Of a stretch of DNA of 8,389 bases, positions 1-6,968 are shown one piece after another (the first letter of the stretch is position 1; each line of letters starts with the position of its first letter). Where the stretch lies: positions 1 through 8,389 of the forward strand of contig JAKAEH010000025.1 in assembly GCA_021825955.1 (NCBI GenBank). The letters run 5' to 3'. Position numbers and translations under genes: made by a program. The notes beneath the pieces were generated by a model. That model worked only from the letters and a program-made list of their open reading frames with translations. It ran no database searches and had not been told where the DNA came from. The DNA is from a bacterium (GTDB lineage Bacteria > Patescibacteria > Microgenomatia > Levybacterales > UBA12049).

Positions 1-22
1 TGGATAATAAGTTTTTTGTCAT
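1..22 (-). CDS. Possible 5' end of the gene downstream of purA (partial)
   Basis: An ATG on the minus strand at 22-20 opens a frame that runs off the window edge after seven codons (M-T-K-N-L-L-S). It begins 10 nt after the purA stop, as expected for a co-transcribed next gene. Purine operons often pair purA with purB, and some PurB proteins begin with a similar short Leu/Ser-rich stretch, but seven residues cannot establish this. It could equally be a chance ATG. Confidence 0.3.
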
Positions 23-32
23 ATGTTAAAGC

Positions 33-1362
<1,330 letters not shown>

Positions 1363-1371
1363 ACCCCTGCA

Positions 1372-3051
1372 ATGGATAACACTCAGCAGATAAGAGATAA
1401 AATTGACATCGTTTCCTTTATTTCCGAGTATTTGCCACTGAAAAAAGCCGGCAGGAATTTTAAAGTAAATTGTCCATTCCATAACGAAAAATCCGCGTCT
1501 TTCATCGTTTCTCCCGAGCGCCAAATTTGGCATTGTTTTGGTTGTCAAAAAGGCGGGGATATTTTCACCTTTCTAATGGAATATGAAAACATGGATTTTC
1601 CGGAAAGTTTAAGAACTTTGGCAAAAAGAGCAGGGGTTGAGCTTAAAAATTATACTTACGATACCCAAGTTTTTTCGGAAAAAGAAAAAATTTATCATTT
1701 AAACAATCAGGCTTTAAAATTTTACCAATATGTTTTACTAAAACACTCCCTTGGCAAAAAAGCTCTTACCTATTTAAAAGAAAAAAGAAACCTAACGGAA
1801 AAATTAATCGAAACTTTTTCTCTTGGATTTTCACCTAATTCGGGAAGTGCCATTTCTTCTTACTTAATAAATAAAAAGGGATATAAAAAAGCAGACTTAT
1901 ACTCTGCCGGTCTTTCTTTTGAAACTGGACAAAGGGTAGTTGATTTTTTTAGAGGAAGATTAATGTTTCCTCTTACCGATCACAGAGGAAACGTGGTTGG
2001 ATTTTCCGCAAGAATACTGGATGAAAATACAGATGGGCCTAAGTATATTAACACCAAAGAGACCAGCGTTTACCACAAAGGAAATCTTTTTTTTGGTTTA
2101 GATCTCGCAAAGGAAGAGATAAAAAAAAGAGAACAGGCAATTTTAGTTGAGGGAGAATTTGACGTTATCGCTTGCTTTAAAGAAGGGATAAAGAATGTTA
2201 TTGCCATAAAAGGAACGGCTTTAACCGAAAATCAGGTTGCGCTTTTGTCTAGGTTTACGCCAAAAATAACACTGTGTTTGGATCAGGACTTAGCCGGATT
2301 TGAGGCAACAAAAAGAAGCCTTCCAATAATCGAAAAAAAAGGTATAACTACGACAGTGGTGGTTTTGCCAAACGGTAAAGATCCCGACGAAGCAATTAAA
2401 AAAGACCCTGTTTTATTTAAAAAAGCTTTAAGTAAAGATCTTAATGTTTACGATTTTTTAATAGACAAATTAGCAAAAGATAATGATAAAAATTCGGCCG
2501 AAGGAAAGAAAAAAATAACCGATGAAATTTTACCGCTTCTGTCTCAGGTTTCAAATGAAGTTGTAAAGGAACACTACCTCAAAAAACTAAGTAGCCTTAT
2601 TGACATCAGTTTTGAAACTCTAAGAAAACAGACTGAAAAATACGAGCTGGGGCAAAAAAAAGAAGAAATCATAGTTTCTAATAAGCAAAAAATAAAAAGA
2701 AGAGAAATGTTAGAGGAATATCTAATTGCCTTAATCCTTCAAAGCAGCAATTTAAGTGGGGCTTTGGAAAAAACCAATGCAATCTTAAAAGATTACCAAT
2801 TTGAAGTCCCTTCATACCAAAAAATTATGGATTTTATAAAAAGTGTGGTAAAAAGTGAGAATAACCTGGACGCCAAAAAAATTGCAAAAGGGCTTCCAAA
2901 TGAACTTTTGAGCTCTTTTGACAAGTGTTATCTTTTGCCGATAAGTTCGTTTTCAAGTGAGGATAAGTATTTCGAAGATTTAGAAAAGGTGGCCACAGAG
3001 CTTTCGGAAATAAACTTGAGGGAAAAGAAAAAACTGGTTTTAAATAATTAA
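1372..3051 (+). CDS. dnaG: DNA primase
   Basis: DnaG makes the RNA primers for lagging-strand synthesis at the replication fork, together with the replicative helicase. The 559-residue length is close to that of typical bacterial primases. The N-terminal CHC2 zinc-binding domain shows Cys34, His37, Cys55 and Cys58, with the usual W-H-C-F-G-C-x-K-G-G-D. The catalytic core contains the R-G-R-L-M-F-P motif (about 195-200) and a Toprim domain with E-G-E-F-D (260-264) and L-D-Q-D (303-306), which supply the metal-binding acidic residues, followed by G-K-D-P-D-E (335-340). The remainder, about 360-559, is Lys/Glu-rich and helical, as expected for the helicase-interacting C-terminus, though weakly conserved. 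It is followed after 57 bp by rpoD, the order of the classical dnaG-rpoD operon. No Shine-Dalgarno sequence precedes the ATG. Confidence 0.97.
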   Translation: MDNTQQIRDKIDIVSFISEYLPLKKAGRNFKVNCPFHNEKSASFIVSPERQIWHCFGCQKGGDIFTFLMEYENMDFPESLRTLAKRAGVELKNYTYDTQVFSEKEKIYHLNNQALKFYQYVLLKHSLGKKALTYLKEKRNLTEKLIETFSLGFSPNSGSAISSYLINKKGYKKADLYSAGLSFETGQRVVDFFRGRLMFPLTDHRGNVVGFSARILDENTDGPKYINTKETSVYHKGNLFFGLDLAKEEIKKREQAILVEGEFDVIACFKEGIKNVIAIKGTALTENQVALLSRFTPKITLCLDQDLAGFEATKRSLPIIEKKGITTTVVVLPNGKDPDEAIKKDPVLFKKALSKDLNVYDFLIDKLAKDNDKNSAEGKKKITDEILPLLSQVSNEVVKEHYLKKLSSLIDISFETLRKQTEKYELGQKKEEIIVSNKQKIKRREMLEEYLIALILQSSNLSGALEKTNAILKDYQFEVPSYQKIMDFIKSVVKSENNLDAKKIAKGLPNELLSSFDKCYLLPISSFSSEDKYFEDLEKVATELSEINLREKKKLVLNN

Positions 3052-3066
3052 ATATTCGTCTTTAGG

Positions 3067-3095
3067 TTTATTTTATCCACATTTTCTGTTAAAAT
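3067..3095 (+). promoter_or_regulatory. rpoD promoter
   Basis: TTTATT (3067-3072) and TAAAAT (3090-3095) are 17 bp apart, and TG at 3087-3088 makes an extended -10. The -10 ends 13 nt before the rpoD ATG, predicting a leader of about 7 nt with no Shine-Dalgarno sequence. rpoD may therefore be transcribed independently as well as by read-through from dnaG. Confidence 0.55.
3073..3081 (+). promoter_or_regulatory. DnaA box in the rpoD promoter spacer
   Basis: TTATCCACA is an exact match to the high-affinity DnaA box. It lies between the -35 and -10 of the rpoD promoter, where bound DnaA would be expected to block RNA polymerase. A random 9-mer match is expected about 0.06 times in both strands of a window this size. 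No second box was found nearby. Confidence 0.45.
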
Positions 3096-3108
3096 AACCA
3101 TTAACCCT

Positions 3109-4194
3109 ATGAAACAGCAAAAAATGCCTACTATTTTATTGGATATTGTTACCTCTGCTAAAAAACGAGGCTATATCACTCAAGATGAAATTTTGTCGAT
3201 TTTTCCGCATCCGGAAGAACACATCGCAGAATTAGATCAGCTTTACGACAAGCTGATGAAATCAGACGTTGATGTTTTTGAGTCCGTTGCAGTTGATCAG
3301 GATAAAGACAAACCGATTGAGGATTTGGAAAAAGAATTGGAAGCATTAACCGTTTTAACCGAAGGAACAGTTTCGGATCCGGTTAGGATGTACTTAAAGG
3401 AAATAGGGAGAATTCCGCTTTTAAACTTTGACCAGGAAATCGCGCTTGCCAAAAGAGTTGAAAAAAGAGACGAGGAAGCAAAAAAAGTTTTGGTTAATTC
3501 AAATTTAAGATTGGTTGTTTCCATTGCCAAAAAGTATGTCGGAAGGGGACTGACACTTTTGGATTTAATTCAGGAAGGAAATCAGGGGTTAATCAGGGCA
3601 GTTGAAAAATACGATTGGAGAAGGGGTTACAAATTTTCAACCTACGCCACTTGGTGGATTAGACAATCCATTACTAGAGCCATTGCTGATCAGGCAAGAA
3701 CCATCAGAATTCCGGTTCACATGGTCGAAAACATCAACCGCTTTTTAAGAGCTTCCAGAAAACTGATGCAGGAGTTAGGAAGGGAACCAACGCCCGAAGA
3801 AGTTGCCAAAGCATTAGATATCGACCCTGAAAAAGCATTGGAAATTATAAAGATATCTCAAGAGCCCGCTAGTTTGGAATCTCCGGTTGGAGATGAAGAA
3901 GATTCAAGATTAGGTGATTTCATTCACGATACCTCAGCGCCAACCCTTTTTGATACGGCTTCAAGAGAACTTTTAAAAGAACAGGTGGAACAGGTTTTAT
4001 CAACGCTTTCTGACAGGGAAAAAAGGGTTTTGGAAGAAAGGTTTGGTTTAAAAGACGGAAGACCAAAAACTTTGGAAGAAGTTGGGAAAATGTTTGCAGT
4101 AACCAGAGAAAGAATCAGGCAAATCGAAGCAAAGTCCTTAAGAAAATTAAGACATCCTTCAAGGGGAAATAAGCTAAAAGACTACTTGGGATAA
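3109..4194 (+). CDS. rpoD: RNA polymerase primary sigma factor (sigma-70/RpoD type)
   Basis: This protein directs RNA polymerase to housekeeping promoters. At 361 residues it is a compact form, lacking the large non-conserved region of the proteobacterial protein. Residues about 8-60 resemble region 1.1 (D-E-I-L-S-I-F-P). Region 1.2 starts near [11 protein letters not shown] (90-100). Region 2 is strongly conserved, including [12 protein letters not shown] and the promoter-melting and -10-reading stretch [11 protein letters not shown] (176-186). [10 protein letters not shown] (199-208) holds His204 and Glu207, equivalent to the E. coli residues that contact the extended -10 TG. Region 4 ends with the helix-turn-helix [10 protein letters not shown] (331-340). 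The gene converges on the next minus-strand gene with 5 bp between the stop codons and no hairpin terminator in that gap. Confidence 0.96.
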   Translation: MKQQKMPTILLDIVTSAKKRGYITQDEILSIFPHPEEHIAELDQLYDKLMKSDVDVFESVAVDQDKDKPIEDLEKELEALTVLTEGTVSDPVRMYLKEIGRIPLLNFDQEIALAKRVEKRDEEAKKVLVNSNLRLVVSIAKKYVGRGLTLLDLIQEGNQGLIRAVEKYDWRRGYKFSTYATWWIRQSITRAIADQARTIRIPVHMVENINRFLRASRKLMQELGREPTPEEVAKALDIDPEKALEIIKISQEPASLESPVGDEEDSRLGDFIHDTSAPTLFDTASRELLKEQVEQVLSTLSDREKRVLEERFGLKDGRPKTLEEVGKMFAVTRERIRQIEAKSLRKLRHPSRGNKLKDYLG

Positions 4195-4199
4195 TAAAT

Positions 4200-4589
4200 T
4201 TAATCTTTTTTTACTCTTTCTTGATGAGAAGCTTTTATAATTGACGCCAGCCTGCTAACTTCAGGGTCACTTAATGGGTCAGCTGTCAGACTATCGGCAA
4301 ACGGATTTTGTGAGTCGTAGTCGGAAGCTTTATATCTTGGTGTTAAACTGGCAAGGTCTCCCTCGGCCAATTGTTGAGCATAATGCAGCCTTATTCTTTC
4401 TTCCCGCGTGAGCTGTTCTCTTGCGGGATCTGTCGGAGAGGAGAAGAGCAAAGATTCTATGACGGGTCGAGGCTTTTGTATCTCCGTTTGGACCGAAGCG
4501 TCAAATACTATTTGCGATGAGGGAAGCACACGACGCGCTTCAGGCTGAAAACCTGCACTCCCAGGATTATTATCAGGAGATAAGGCCAT
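4200..4589 (-). CDS. Hypothetical 129-residue soluble protein
   Basis: I do not recognise this protein. The frame extends upstream to an ATG at 4691, but I place the start at 4589 because a good promoter lies at 4602-4630, inside the longer version, and the extra 34 residues look like translated non-coding sequence. The 129-residue product has no signal peptide, membrane segment or cysteine. Residues 1-60 are rich in Pro, Ser and Asn and look disordered. Residues about 58-80 (R-E-Q-L-T-R-E-E-R-I-R-L-H-Y-A-Q-Q-L) should form a charged helix, and about 108-127 should form another. The DNA is visibly less AT-rich than dnaG, with frequent GCG and CGC-type codons. It lies downstream of, and on the same strand as, the 218-residue protein gene, but has its own promoter. 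It is a real gene with moderate certainty; its function is unknown. Confidence 0.6.
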   Translation of the reverse strand: MALSPDNNPGSAGFQPEARRVLPSSQIVFDASVQTEIQKPRPVIESLLFSSPTDPAREQLTREERIRLHYAQQLAEGDLASLTPRYKASDYDSQNPFADSLTADPLSDPEVSRLASIIKASHQERVKKD

Positions 4590-4601
4590 ATAATTGCTTA
4601 C

Positions 4602-4630
4602 ATGATATATTTTGATATTGTATTTGTGAA
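4602..4630 (-). promoter_or_regulatory. Promoter of the 129-residue protein gene
   Basis: On the minus strand, TTCACA (4630-4625) and TATCAT (4607-4602) are exactly 17 bp apart, and each differs from consensus at one base. The -10 ends 12 nt before the ATG at 4589. It fixes the choice of start codon for this gene. Confidence 0.55.
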
Positions 4631-4708
4631 AAGTCAAGTCGTTGATGTAGCGTTTTTCACAAGCGCAAGCCCTAAGCGTAGTGGCGGACAAACTTGAGGG
4701 TTTAGAAA

Positions 4709-5365
4709 TTATCCCTGAGGATTAAGAGAATAACTTCTTTTTCTTCCCATTCTGATTTGGCTTGCTACACTAGACATGTGTCTTACGGGTTGATCGTTAT
4801 GGAACTCATGATTTAAAACTGGCGCAGCTTTACTAGAATCCAGTTTCCCTACCTTCCTCTTCCCACCCTTTCTATATTGAAAATCCGGGTCTTGGCTCAA
4901 CTCTAACAATCGGGCTCTTTCTGCAGACGACCAGGCAATAAAGCCATTTGCCTCTATCAAATTAGCTGGGTCGGGGATGATTCCTTTTGCTTTTTTCGCT
5001 CTGGCAGCTTTTCTTTGGTGCTCTAAATGTGTGTTCGAATTGCGTCCGCCAAGCCTAATCATTAAGCGTTCTCCTCTTAATGAAGCTGTTATTTGTTCTC
5101 GCTCTTCCTCGGGTACTAAAATCCTTAAAGCTTTGCCCACAGCCGACATGGCAACGTCTGGACTTTTTTGCACTACTTCTGGAATGAATTCTTCGGCAAT
5201 TTCTAGAAAGCGTGTTTGCGCTCCTGCGGTTCGATAGATATCTGCTATTTCGGGATGTTGTTTTGCCAACCTTTCCCCAATTGCAAATGAAAACCTGACT
5301 GCCGCAAGTTGGCTCTTTGAATATCCTTGCGCACCAATACTCCTTCCGTCTTCGATTCTTGTCAT
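4709..5365 (-). CDS. Putative DNA-binding protein with Myb-like C-terminal region
   Basis: This 218-residue protein is not one I can name. Residues about 15-90 form a helical N-terminal region (S-Q-L-A-A-V-R-F-S-F-A-I-G, then F-L-E-I-A-E-E-F-I-P-E-V, then M-S-A-V-G-K-A-L-R-I-L-V-P-E-E-E-R) that could be a helix-turn-helix fold. Residues 104-130 are strongly basic (L-G-G-R-N-S and H-Q-R-K-A-A-R-A-K-K-A-K-G). Residues about 145-205 start at the only Trp, W-S-S-A-E-R-A-R-L-L-E-L, continue through P-V-L-N-H-E-F-H-N, and end with V-R-H-M-S-S-V-A-S-Q-I-R, a pattern like SANT/Myb modules. No nuclease or recombinase motif is seen. The start at 5365 has one of the best promoters in the window (5374-5402). 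The DNA is less AT-rich than the housekeeping genes. DNA binding is an inference. Confidence 0.7.
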   Translation of the reverse strand: MTRIEDGRSIGAQGYSKSQLAAVRFSFAIGERLAKQHPEIADIYRTAGAQTRFLEIAEEFIPEVVQKSPDVAMSAVGKALRILVPEEEREQITASLRGERLMIRLGGRNSNTHLEHQRKAARAKKAKGIIPDPANLIEANGFIAWSSAERARLLELSQDPDFQYRKGGKRKVGKLDSSKAAPVLNHEFHNDQPVRHMSSVASQIRMGRKRSYSLNPQG

Positions 5366-5373
5366 AGATTAGA

Positions 5374-5402
5374 ATTATACCAACTGGGGTGGGGTTTGTA
5401 AA
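5374..5402 (-). promoter_or_regulatory. Promoter of the putative DNA-binding protein gene
   Basis: On the minus strand, TTTACA (5402-5397) is 17 bp from a perfect TATAAT (5379-5374), with the TG of an extended -10 at 5382-5381. The hexamer ends 8 nt before the ATG at 5365, predicting a leader of 1-2 nt. This is a near-consensus promoter, so the gene is probably well expressed. Confidence 0.7.
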
Positions 5403-5461
5403 CTATAAGACTTTTATTCCAGGTAAGGGGCGCAAGCTCTAGGTCAAATCTAAAGGTTAGA

Positions 5462-5560
5462 TTATTTCTTCTTAACTTTACCCGGCCAACAGATAGGGCA
5501 AGTGTTGCTACCCGTATATTTATGTCCGCGGCTGCAAACTTTTTGTTTTGCTTTTTTCAT
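5462..5560 (-). CDS. 32-residue zinc-finger microprotein
   Basis: This short gene encodes 32 residues and ends in TAA. Its core is C-S-R-G-H-K-Y-T-G-S-N-T-C-P-I-C-W-P-G, with Cys9, His13, Cys21 and Cys24 forming a CxxxH...CxxC zinc-binding set. Lys-rich tails lie on both sides, so nucleic-acid binding is likely. The pattern recalls very small zinc-ribbon proteins with a C-x-x-G-H...C-P-x-C core that occur as stand-alone genes or as domains near RNA-polymerase-related proteins; that comparison is from memory. An extended -10, TGaTATAAT, ends exactly 6 nt before the ATG, which strongly supports a real, leaderless gene. It is divergent from the tRNA-Asn gene. The only other plausible reading is chance, which the intact zinc motif and promoter make unlikely. 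Confidence 0.75.
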   Translation of the reverse strand: MKKAKQKVCSRGHKYTGSNTCPICWPGKVKKK

Positions 5561-5566
5561 AAATTG

Positions 5567-5575
5567 ATTATATCA
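5567..5575 (-). promoter_or_regulatory. Extended -10 promoter of the zinc-finger microprotein
   Basis: On the minus strand the sequence reads TGaTATAAT, a perfect extended -10. It ends 6 nt before the ATG at 5560, so transcription would begin at or beside the start codon. There is no clear -35. Confidence 0.6.
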
Positions 5576-5595
5576 CTCAAATTAAGGTAAAAGAA

Positions 5596-5639
5596 TTGCT
5601 CCGAGGAGTGGTGGATGTTAAAATCTTTATTTATTTTAA
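5596..5639 (-). repeat. Intergenic repeat copy 1 (inverted relative to copies 2-4)
   Basis: Read on the minus strand, the core 5629-5598 contains AACAT, then CCACCACT, then CCTCGGAGC. It is an inverted copy of 6408-6451, with 34 of 44 bases matching by hand and 20 of 22 in the central block. It lies between the zinc-finger microprotein and the tRNA-Asn gene, upstream of both. Its inner end overlaps the putative tRNA -35. Confidence 0.65.
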
Positions 5640-5654
5640 GTTTGATGATAAAAT
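5626..5654 (+). promoter_or_regulatory. Candidate tRNA-Asn promoter
   Basis: TTTATT (5626-5631) and TAAAAT (5649-5654) are 17 bp apart, and the -10 ends 11 nt before the mature tRNA 5' end, giving a short precursor leader. Both hexamers are identical to those proposed for rpoD. The region is AT-rich, so this is tentative. The TATAAT at 5661-5666 is too close to the tRNA to serve. Confidence 0.4.
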
Positions 5655-5665
5655 GGTGCATATAA

Positions 5666-5920
5666 TCCGCGGTAGCTCAACGGTAGAGCAGGAAACTGTA
5701 AGATATGCAGTCTTCAATGGAAACATTGATGAGAATAACTGGGCTAATTCGGGGAAACCCCTAGGGGCCATCCCGAGCTAAATCTCGCAAGAGTAAATGT
5801 GTAGAGACTATATACCCAGGACCTAACTCGTAAGATATGGTCAAGAGATAGTCCACGCTTCGACGAAAGTCGAGGATAAGTGTAATTTCAAGGTTCTAGG
5901 TTCGAATCCTAGCCGCGGAG
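5666..5920 (+). tRNA. tRNA-Asn(GUU), interrupted by a group I intron
   Basis: The exons are 5666-5699 and 5883-5920. The acceptor stem is TCCGCGG/CCGCGGA (7 bp), the D arm GCTC/GAGC, and the T arm CTAGG-TTCGAAT-CCTAG. Joining the exons gives a 72-nt tRNA with the 7-nt anticodon loop CUGUUAA, hence anticodon GUU. The discriminator base is G, as expected for tRNA-Asn. The anticodon stem pairs GAAA with TTTC, with a G-A mismatch at 27-43. CCA is not encoded (CTA follows), so it must be added after transcription. Unspliced, the loop would present GUA of tRNA-Tyr type, but that reading leaves no proper loop and stem. The intron lies between U35 and U36, so splicing creates the anticodon. Confidence 0.92.
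5700..5882 (+). ncRNA. Minimal group I intron in the tRNA-Asn anticodon (subgroup IC3-like)
   Basis: The 183-nt intron is a self-splicing ribozyme candidate. P1 pairs exon ACTGT (5695-5699) with the internal guide GCAGT (5707-5711), placing the required U-G wobble at the 5' splice site; the last intron base is G (5882). P2 is TCAATG-GAAA-CATTGA (5714-5729). P3 is CTGGG (5739-5743) with CCCAG (5815-5819). P4 is TTCGGG (5748-5753) with CCCGAG (5772-5777), with GAAA following as J4/5. P5 is CCC-CTAG-GGG (5758-5767). P6 is CTC-GCAA-GAG (5784-5793). P7, the guanosine site, is GACTA (5806-5810) with TAGTC (5849-5853). P8 is GACC (5820-5823) with GGTC (5839-5842). P9 is CTTCGAC-GAAA-GTCGAGG (5858-5875). 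The core blocks resemble cyanobacterial tRNA-Leu introns. There is no endonuclease ORF. Confidence 0.92.
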
Positions 5921-5954
5921 CTAAATAAAATTGCTTTATCTACTTACTTTAATT

Positions 5955-5963
5955 TGCTATTAT
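5955..5963 (+). promoter_or_regulatory. Extended -10 promoter of the VOC-family gene
   Basis: TGcTATTAT ends 6 nt before the ATG at 5970, predicting a leaderless mRNA. A TTTATC lies 17 bp upstream of the hexamer as a weak -35. The site is only about 35 bp past the end of the tRNA gene. Confidence 0.55.
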
Positions 5964-5969
5964 TACTGT

Positions 5970-6398
5970 ATGACTACAATAAATCCTTGGATTAACTTCA
6001 ACGGCAATGCTGAAGAAGCATTCGCTTTTTATAAATCTGTTTTTGGTGGAGATTTTGTAAAGGTGGTGCGTTTCAAAGATATCGCGAGCGATGAACTCCC
6101 AGTGGCAGAAAAAGATGAAAATAAAATAATGCATATCGCTTTACCTATTGGTAACAATACTATGTTGATAGCCAATGATGTTCCGGAGGTTCTGGGGCGA
6201 GTAAATGAGCATGAAAATCGAAGCAAAATTTTGGTAAGTACGGAAAGCAAAGAAGAGGCGGACAGATTATTCTATGGCCTTTCGGGTGGTGGAGAAGTAG
6301 AAGGATCTATGGGAGACAGTCCGTGGGGTTCATATGCGGGTATGTTTCGAGATAAATTCGGTATTGAGTGGATCATTGAATTTTCTCCTACTAAATAA
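5970..6398 (+). CDS. PhnB-like VOC-superfamily (glyoxalase-fold) protein
   Basis: The chosen start gives 142 residues, the usual size for this family. An in-frame ATG at 5931 would add 13 hydrophobic, non-family residues and lies upstream of the promoter, so it is rejected. The N-terminus P-W-I-N-F-N-G-N-A-E-E-A-F-A-F-Y-K-S-V-F-G-G (6-27) is the hallmark of PhnB-type proteins. H-I-A-L-P-I-G (55-61) and the C-terminal W-G-S-Y-A-G-M-F-R-D-K-F-G-I-E-W (119-134) complete the paired beta-alpha-beta-beta-beta modules. His55 is the most obvious candidate metal ligand; many PhnB-like members lack a full metal site. The family includes enzymes annotated as 3-demethylubiquinone methyltransferase-like, but the substrate cannot be read from the sequence. 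It lies between tRNA-Asn and a repeat copy. Confidence 0.9.
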   Translation: MTTINPWINFNGNAEEAFAFYKSVFGGDFVKVVRFKDIASDELPVAEKDENKIMHIALPIGNNTMLIANDVPEVLGRVNEHENRSKILVSTESKEEADRLFYGLSGGGEVEGSMGDSPWGSYAGMFRDKFGIEWIIEFSPTK

Positions 6399-6407
6399 AA
6401 TAGTCAA

Positions 6408-6451
6408 GTTAGATAGAAATAGGTTTTAGCATCCACCACTTTTCGGAGCAA
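6408..6451 (+). repeat. Intergenic repeat copy 2
   Basis: The 32-bp core at 6418-6449 reads AATAGG, 4 bases, AGCAT, 8 bases, then TTTCGGAGC. It is an inverted partner of copy 1 (34 of 44 bases) and shares block order and exact spacing with copy 3. It begins 9 nt after the stop codon of the VOC gene and lies upstream of the membrane-protein promoter. Confidence 0.65.
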
Positions 6452-6481
6452 ATTAGTCTCAAAATTAGCCTCTCTTGTTTA

Positions 6482-6490
6482 TGATATGAT
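6482..6490 (+). promoter_or_regulatory. Extended -10 promoter of the membrane-protein gene
   Basis: TGaTATGAT ends 6 nt before the ATG at 6497, the same geometry as for the VOC and zinc-finger genes. No good -35 is visible. Confidence 0.5.
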
Positions 6491-6496
6491 TTATTT

Positions 6497-6925
6497 ATGG
6501 ATCCGAATATTCCTGTTCAAGCAGAACAACAAGTAGTTTCACAATCTCAAGTTTCAACGCCCCCAATTAGCCAGAATCCTGTTGCTAACCACAAATTAAG
6601 AAGAGTGTTTTTAATTATTTTAGGAATTTTAGAAACTCCTTTTCCCGCATTGGGTATTTATCTAACATTTCCGCTATTAGATTTGCAAAAAAATCTTGGG
6701 ACAAGTTCGATTCTTCCAATCTTAGGTTTGATATTTTTTTCTATGGCTATTTTCGTGTCGTTATTACAGATATTAACAGGATTATTAAATTGGGAATCAA
6801 AAATAGGATCTAAAAAAACAAAACTTTTATTAGGATTAGGTCTATTATTAGCTGTTTTAATGATCCCTGCAATTATTGCATTTGTAATAAGTCCTATTTA
6901 TGGCAATGTTGCCTCGGTGCAATAG
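6497..6925 (+). CDS. Small three-helix membrane protein, unknown function
   Basis: The 142-residue product is not one I recognise. Residues 1-32 are hydrophilic and rich in Gln, Pro, Ser and Val, without a signal peptide, and probably lie in the cytoplasm. Three hydrophobic segments follow at about 37-60, 72-97 and 109-134. The short loops include K-K near 106-107, just before the third helix, and R-R-V before the first, which by the positive-inside rule suggests the N-terminus is inside. Gln/Pro-rich tails followed by a few membrane helices are frequent among small uncharacterised proteins of candidate-phylum bacteria, but that does not give a role. The very AT-rich codon use matches the genome. 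The stop codon overlaps the first bases of repeat copy 3. Confidence 0.8.
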   Translation: MDPNIPVQAEQQVVSQSQVSTPPISQNPVANHKLRRVFLIILGILETPFPALGIYLTFPLLDLQKNLGTSSILPILGLIFFSMAIFVSLLQILTGLLNWESKIGSKKTKLLLGLGLLLAVLMIPAIIAFVISPIYGNVASVQ

Positions 6926-6952
6926 GCGCGAACATAGCTTATCCCTCGGAGC
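6921..6952 (+). repeat. Intergenic repeat copy 3
   Basis: The sequence is AATAGG, 4 bases, AACAT, 8 bases, then CCTCGGAGC, the same block order and spacing as copy 2. The AACAT and CCTCGGAGC blocks are identical to copy 1, while the 8-base block differs. It overlaps the stop codon of the membrane-protein gene and lies 16 bp upstream of the next extended -10. Confidence 0.5.
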
Positions 6953-6968
6953 TGCCTTTAAAATCTTT

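Noticed and set aside
4590..4691. N-terminal extension of the 129-residue protein gene (34 more codons)
   Set aside because: A good promoter lies inside the extension, and the extra residues look like translated spacer.
5447..5463. Hairpin AATCTA-AAGGT-TAGATT at the end of the zinc-finger gene, as a terminator
   Set aside because: It has only AT-rich pairs, overlaps the stop codon, and is not followed by a U tract on the minus strand.
5596..5781. 61-residue plus-strand open frame through the tRNA 5' exon and intron
   Set aside because: It runs across the acceptor, D arm and intron core; RNA structure explains the sequence, and the peptide has no recognisable features.
5908..5925. tRNA-Asn 3' end as an attachment site for an integrated element
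   Set aside because: No direct copy of the tRNA 3' end occurs elsewhere in the window, and no integrase gene is present.
5931..5969. N-terminal extension of the VOC-family gene (13 hydrophobic residues)
   Set aside because: The family N-terminus begins at the later Met, and the extended -10 lies between the two ATGs.
6408..6414. GTTAGAT as an integron attC core (GTTRRRY)
   Set aside because: No matching RYYYAAC partner was found at a fitting distance, and other gene junctions in the array lack the core.
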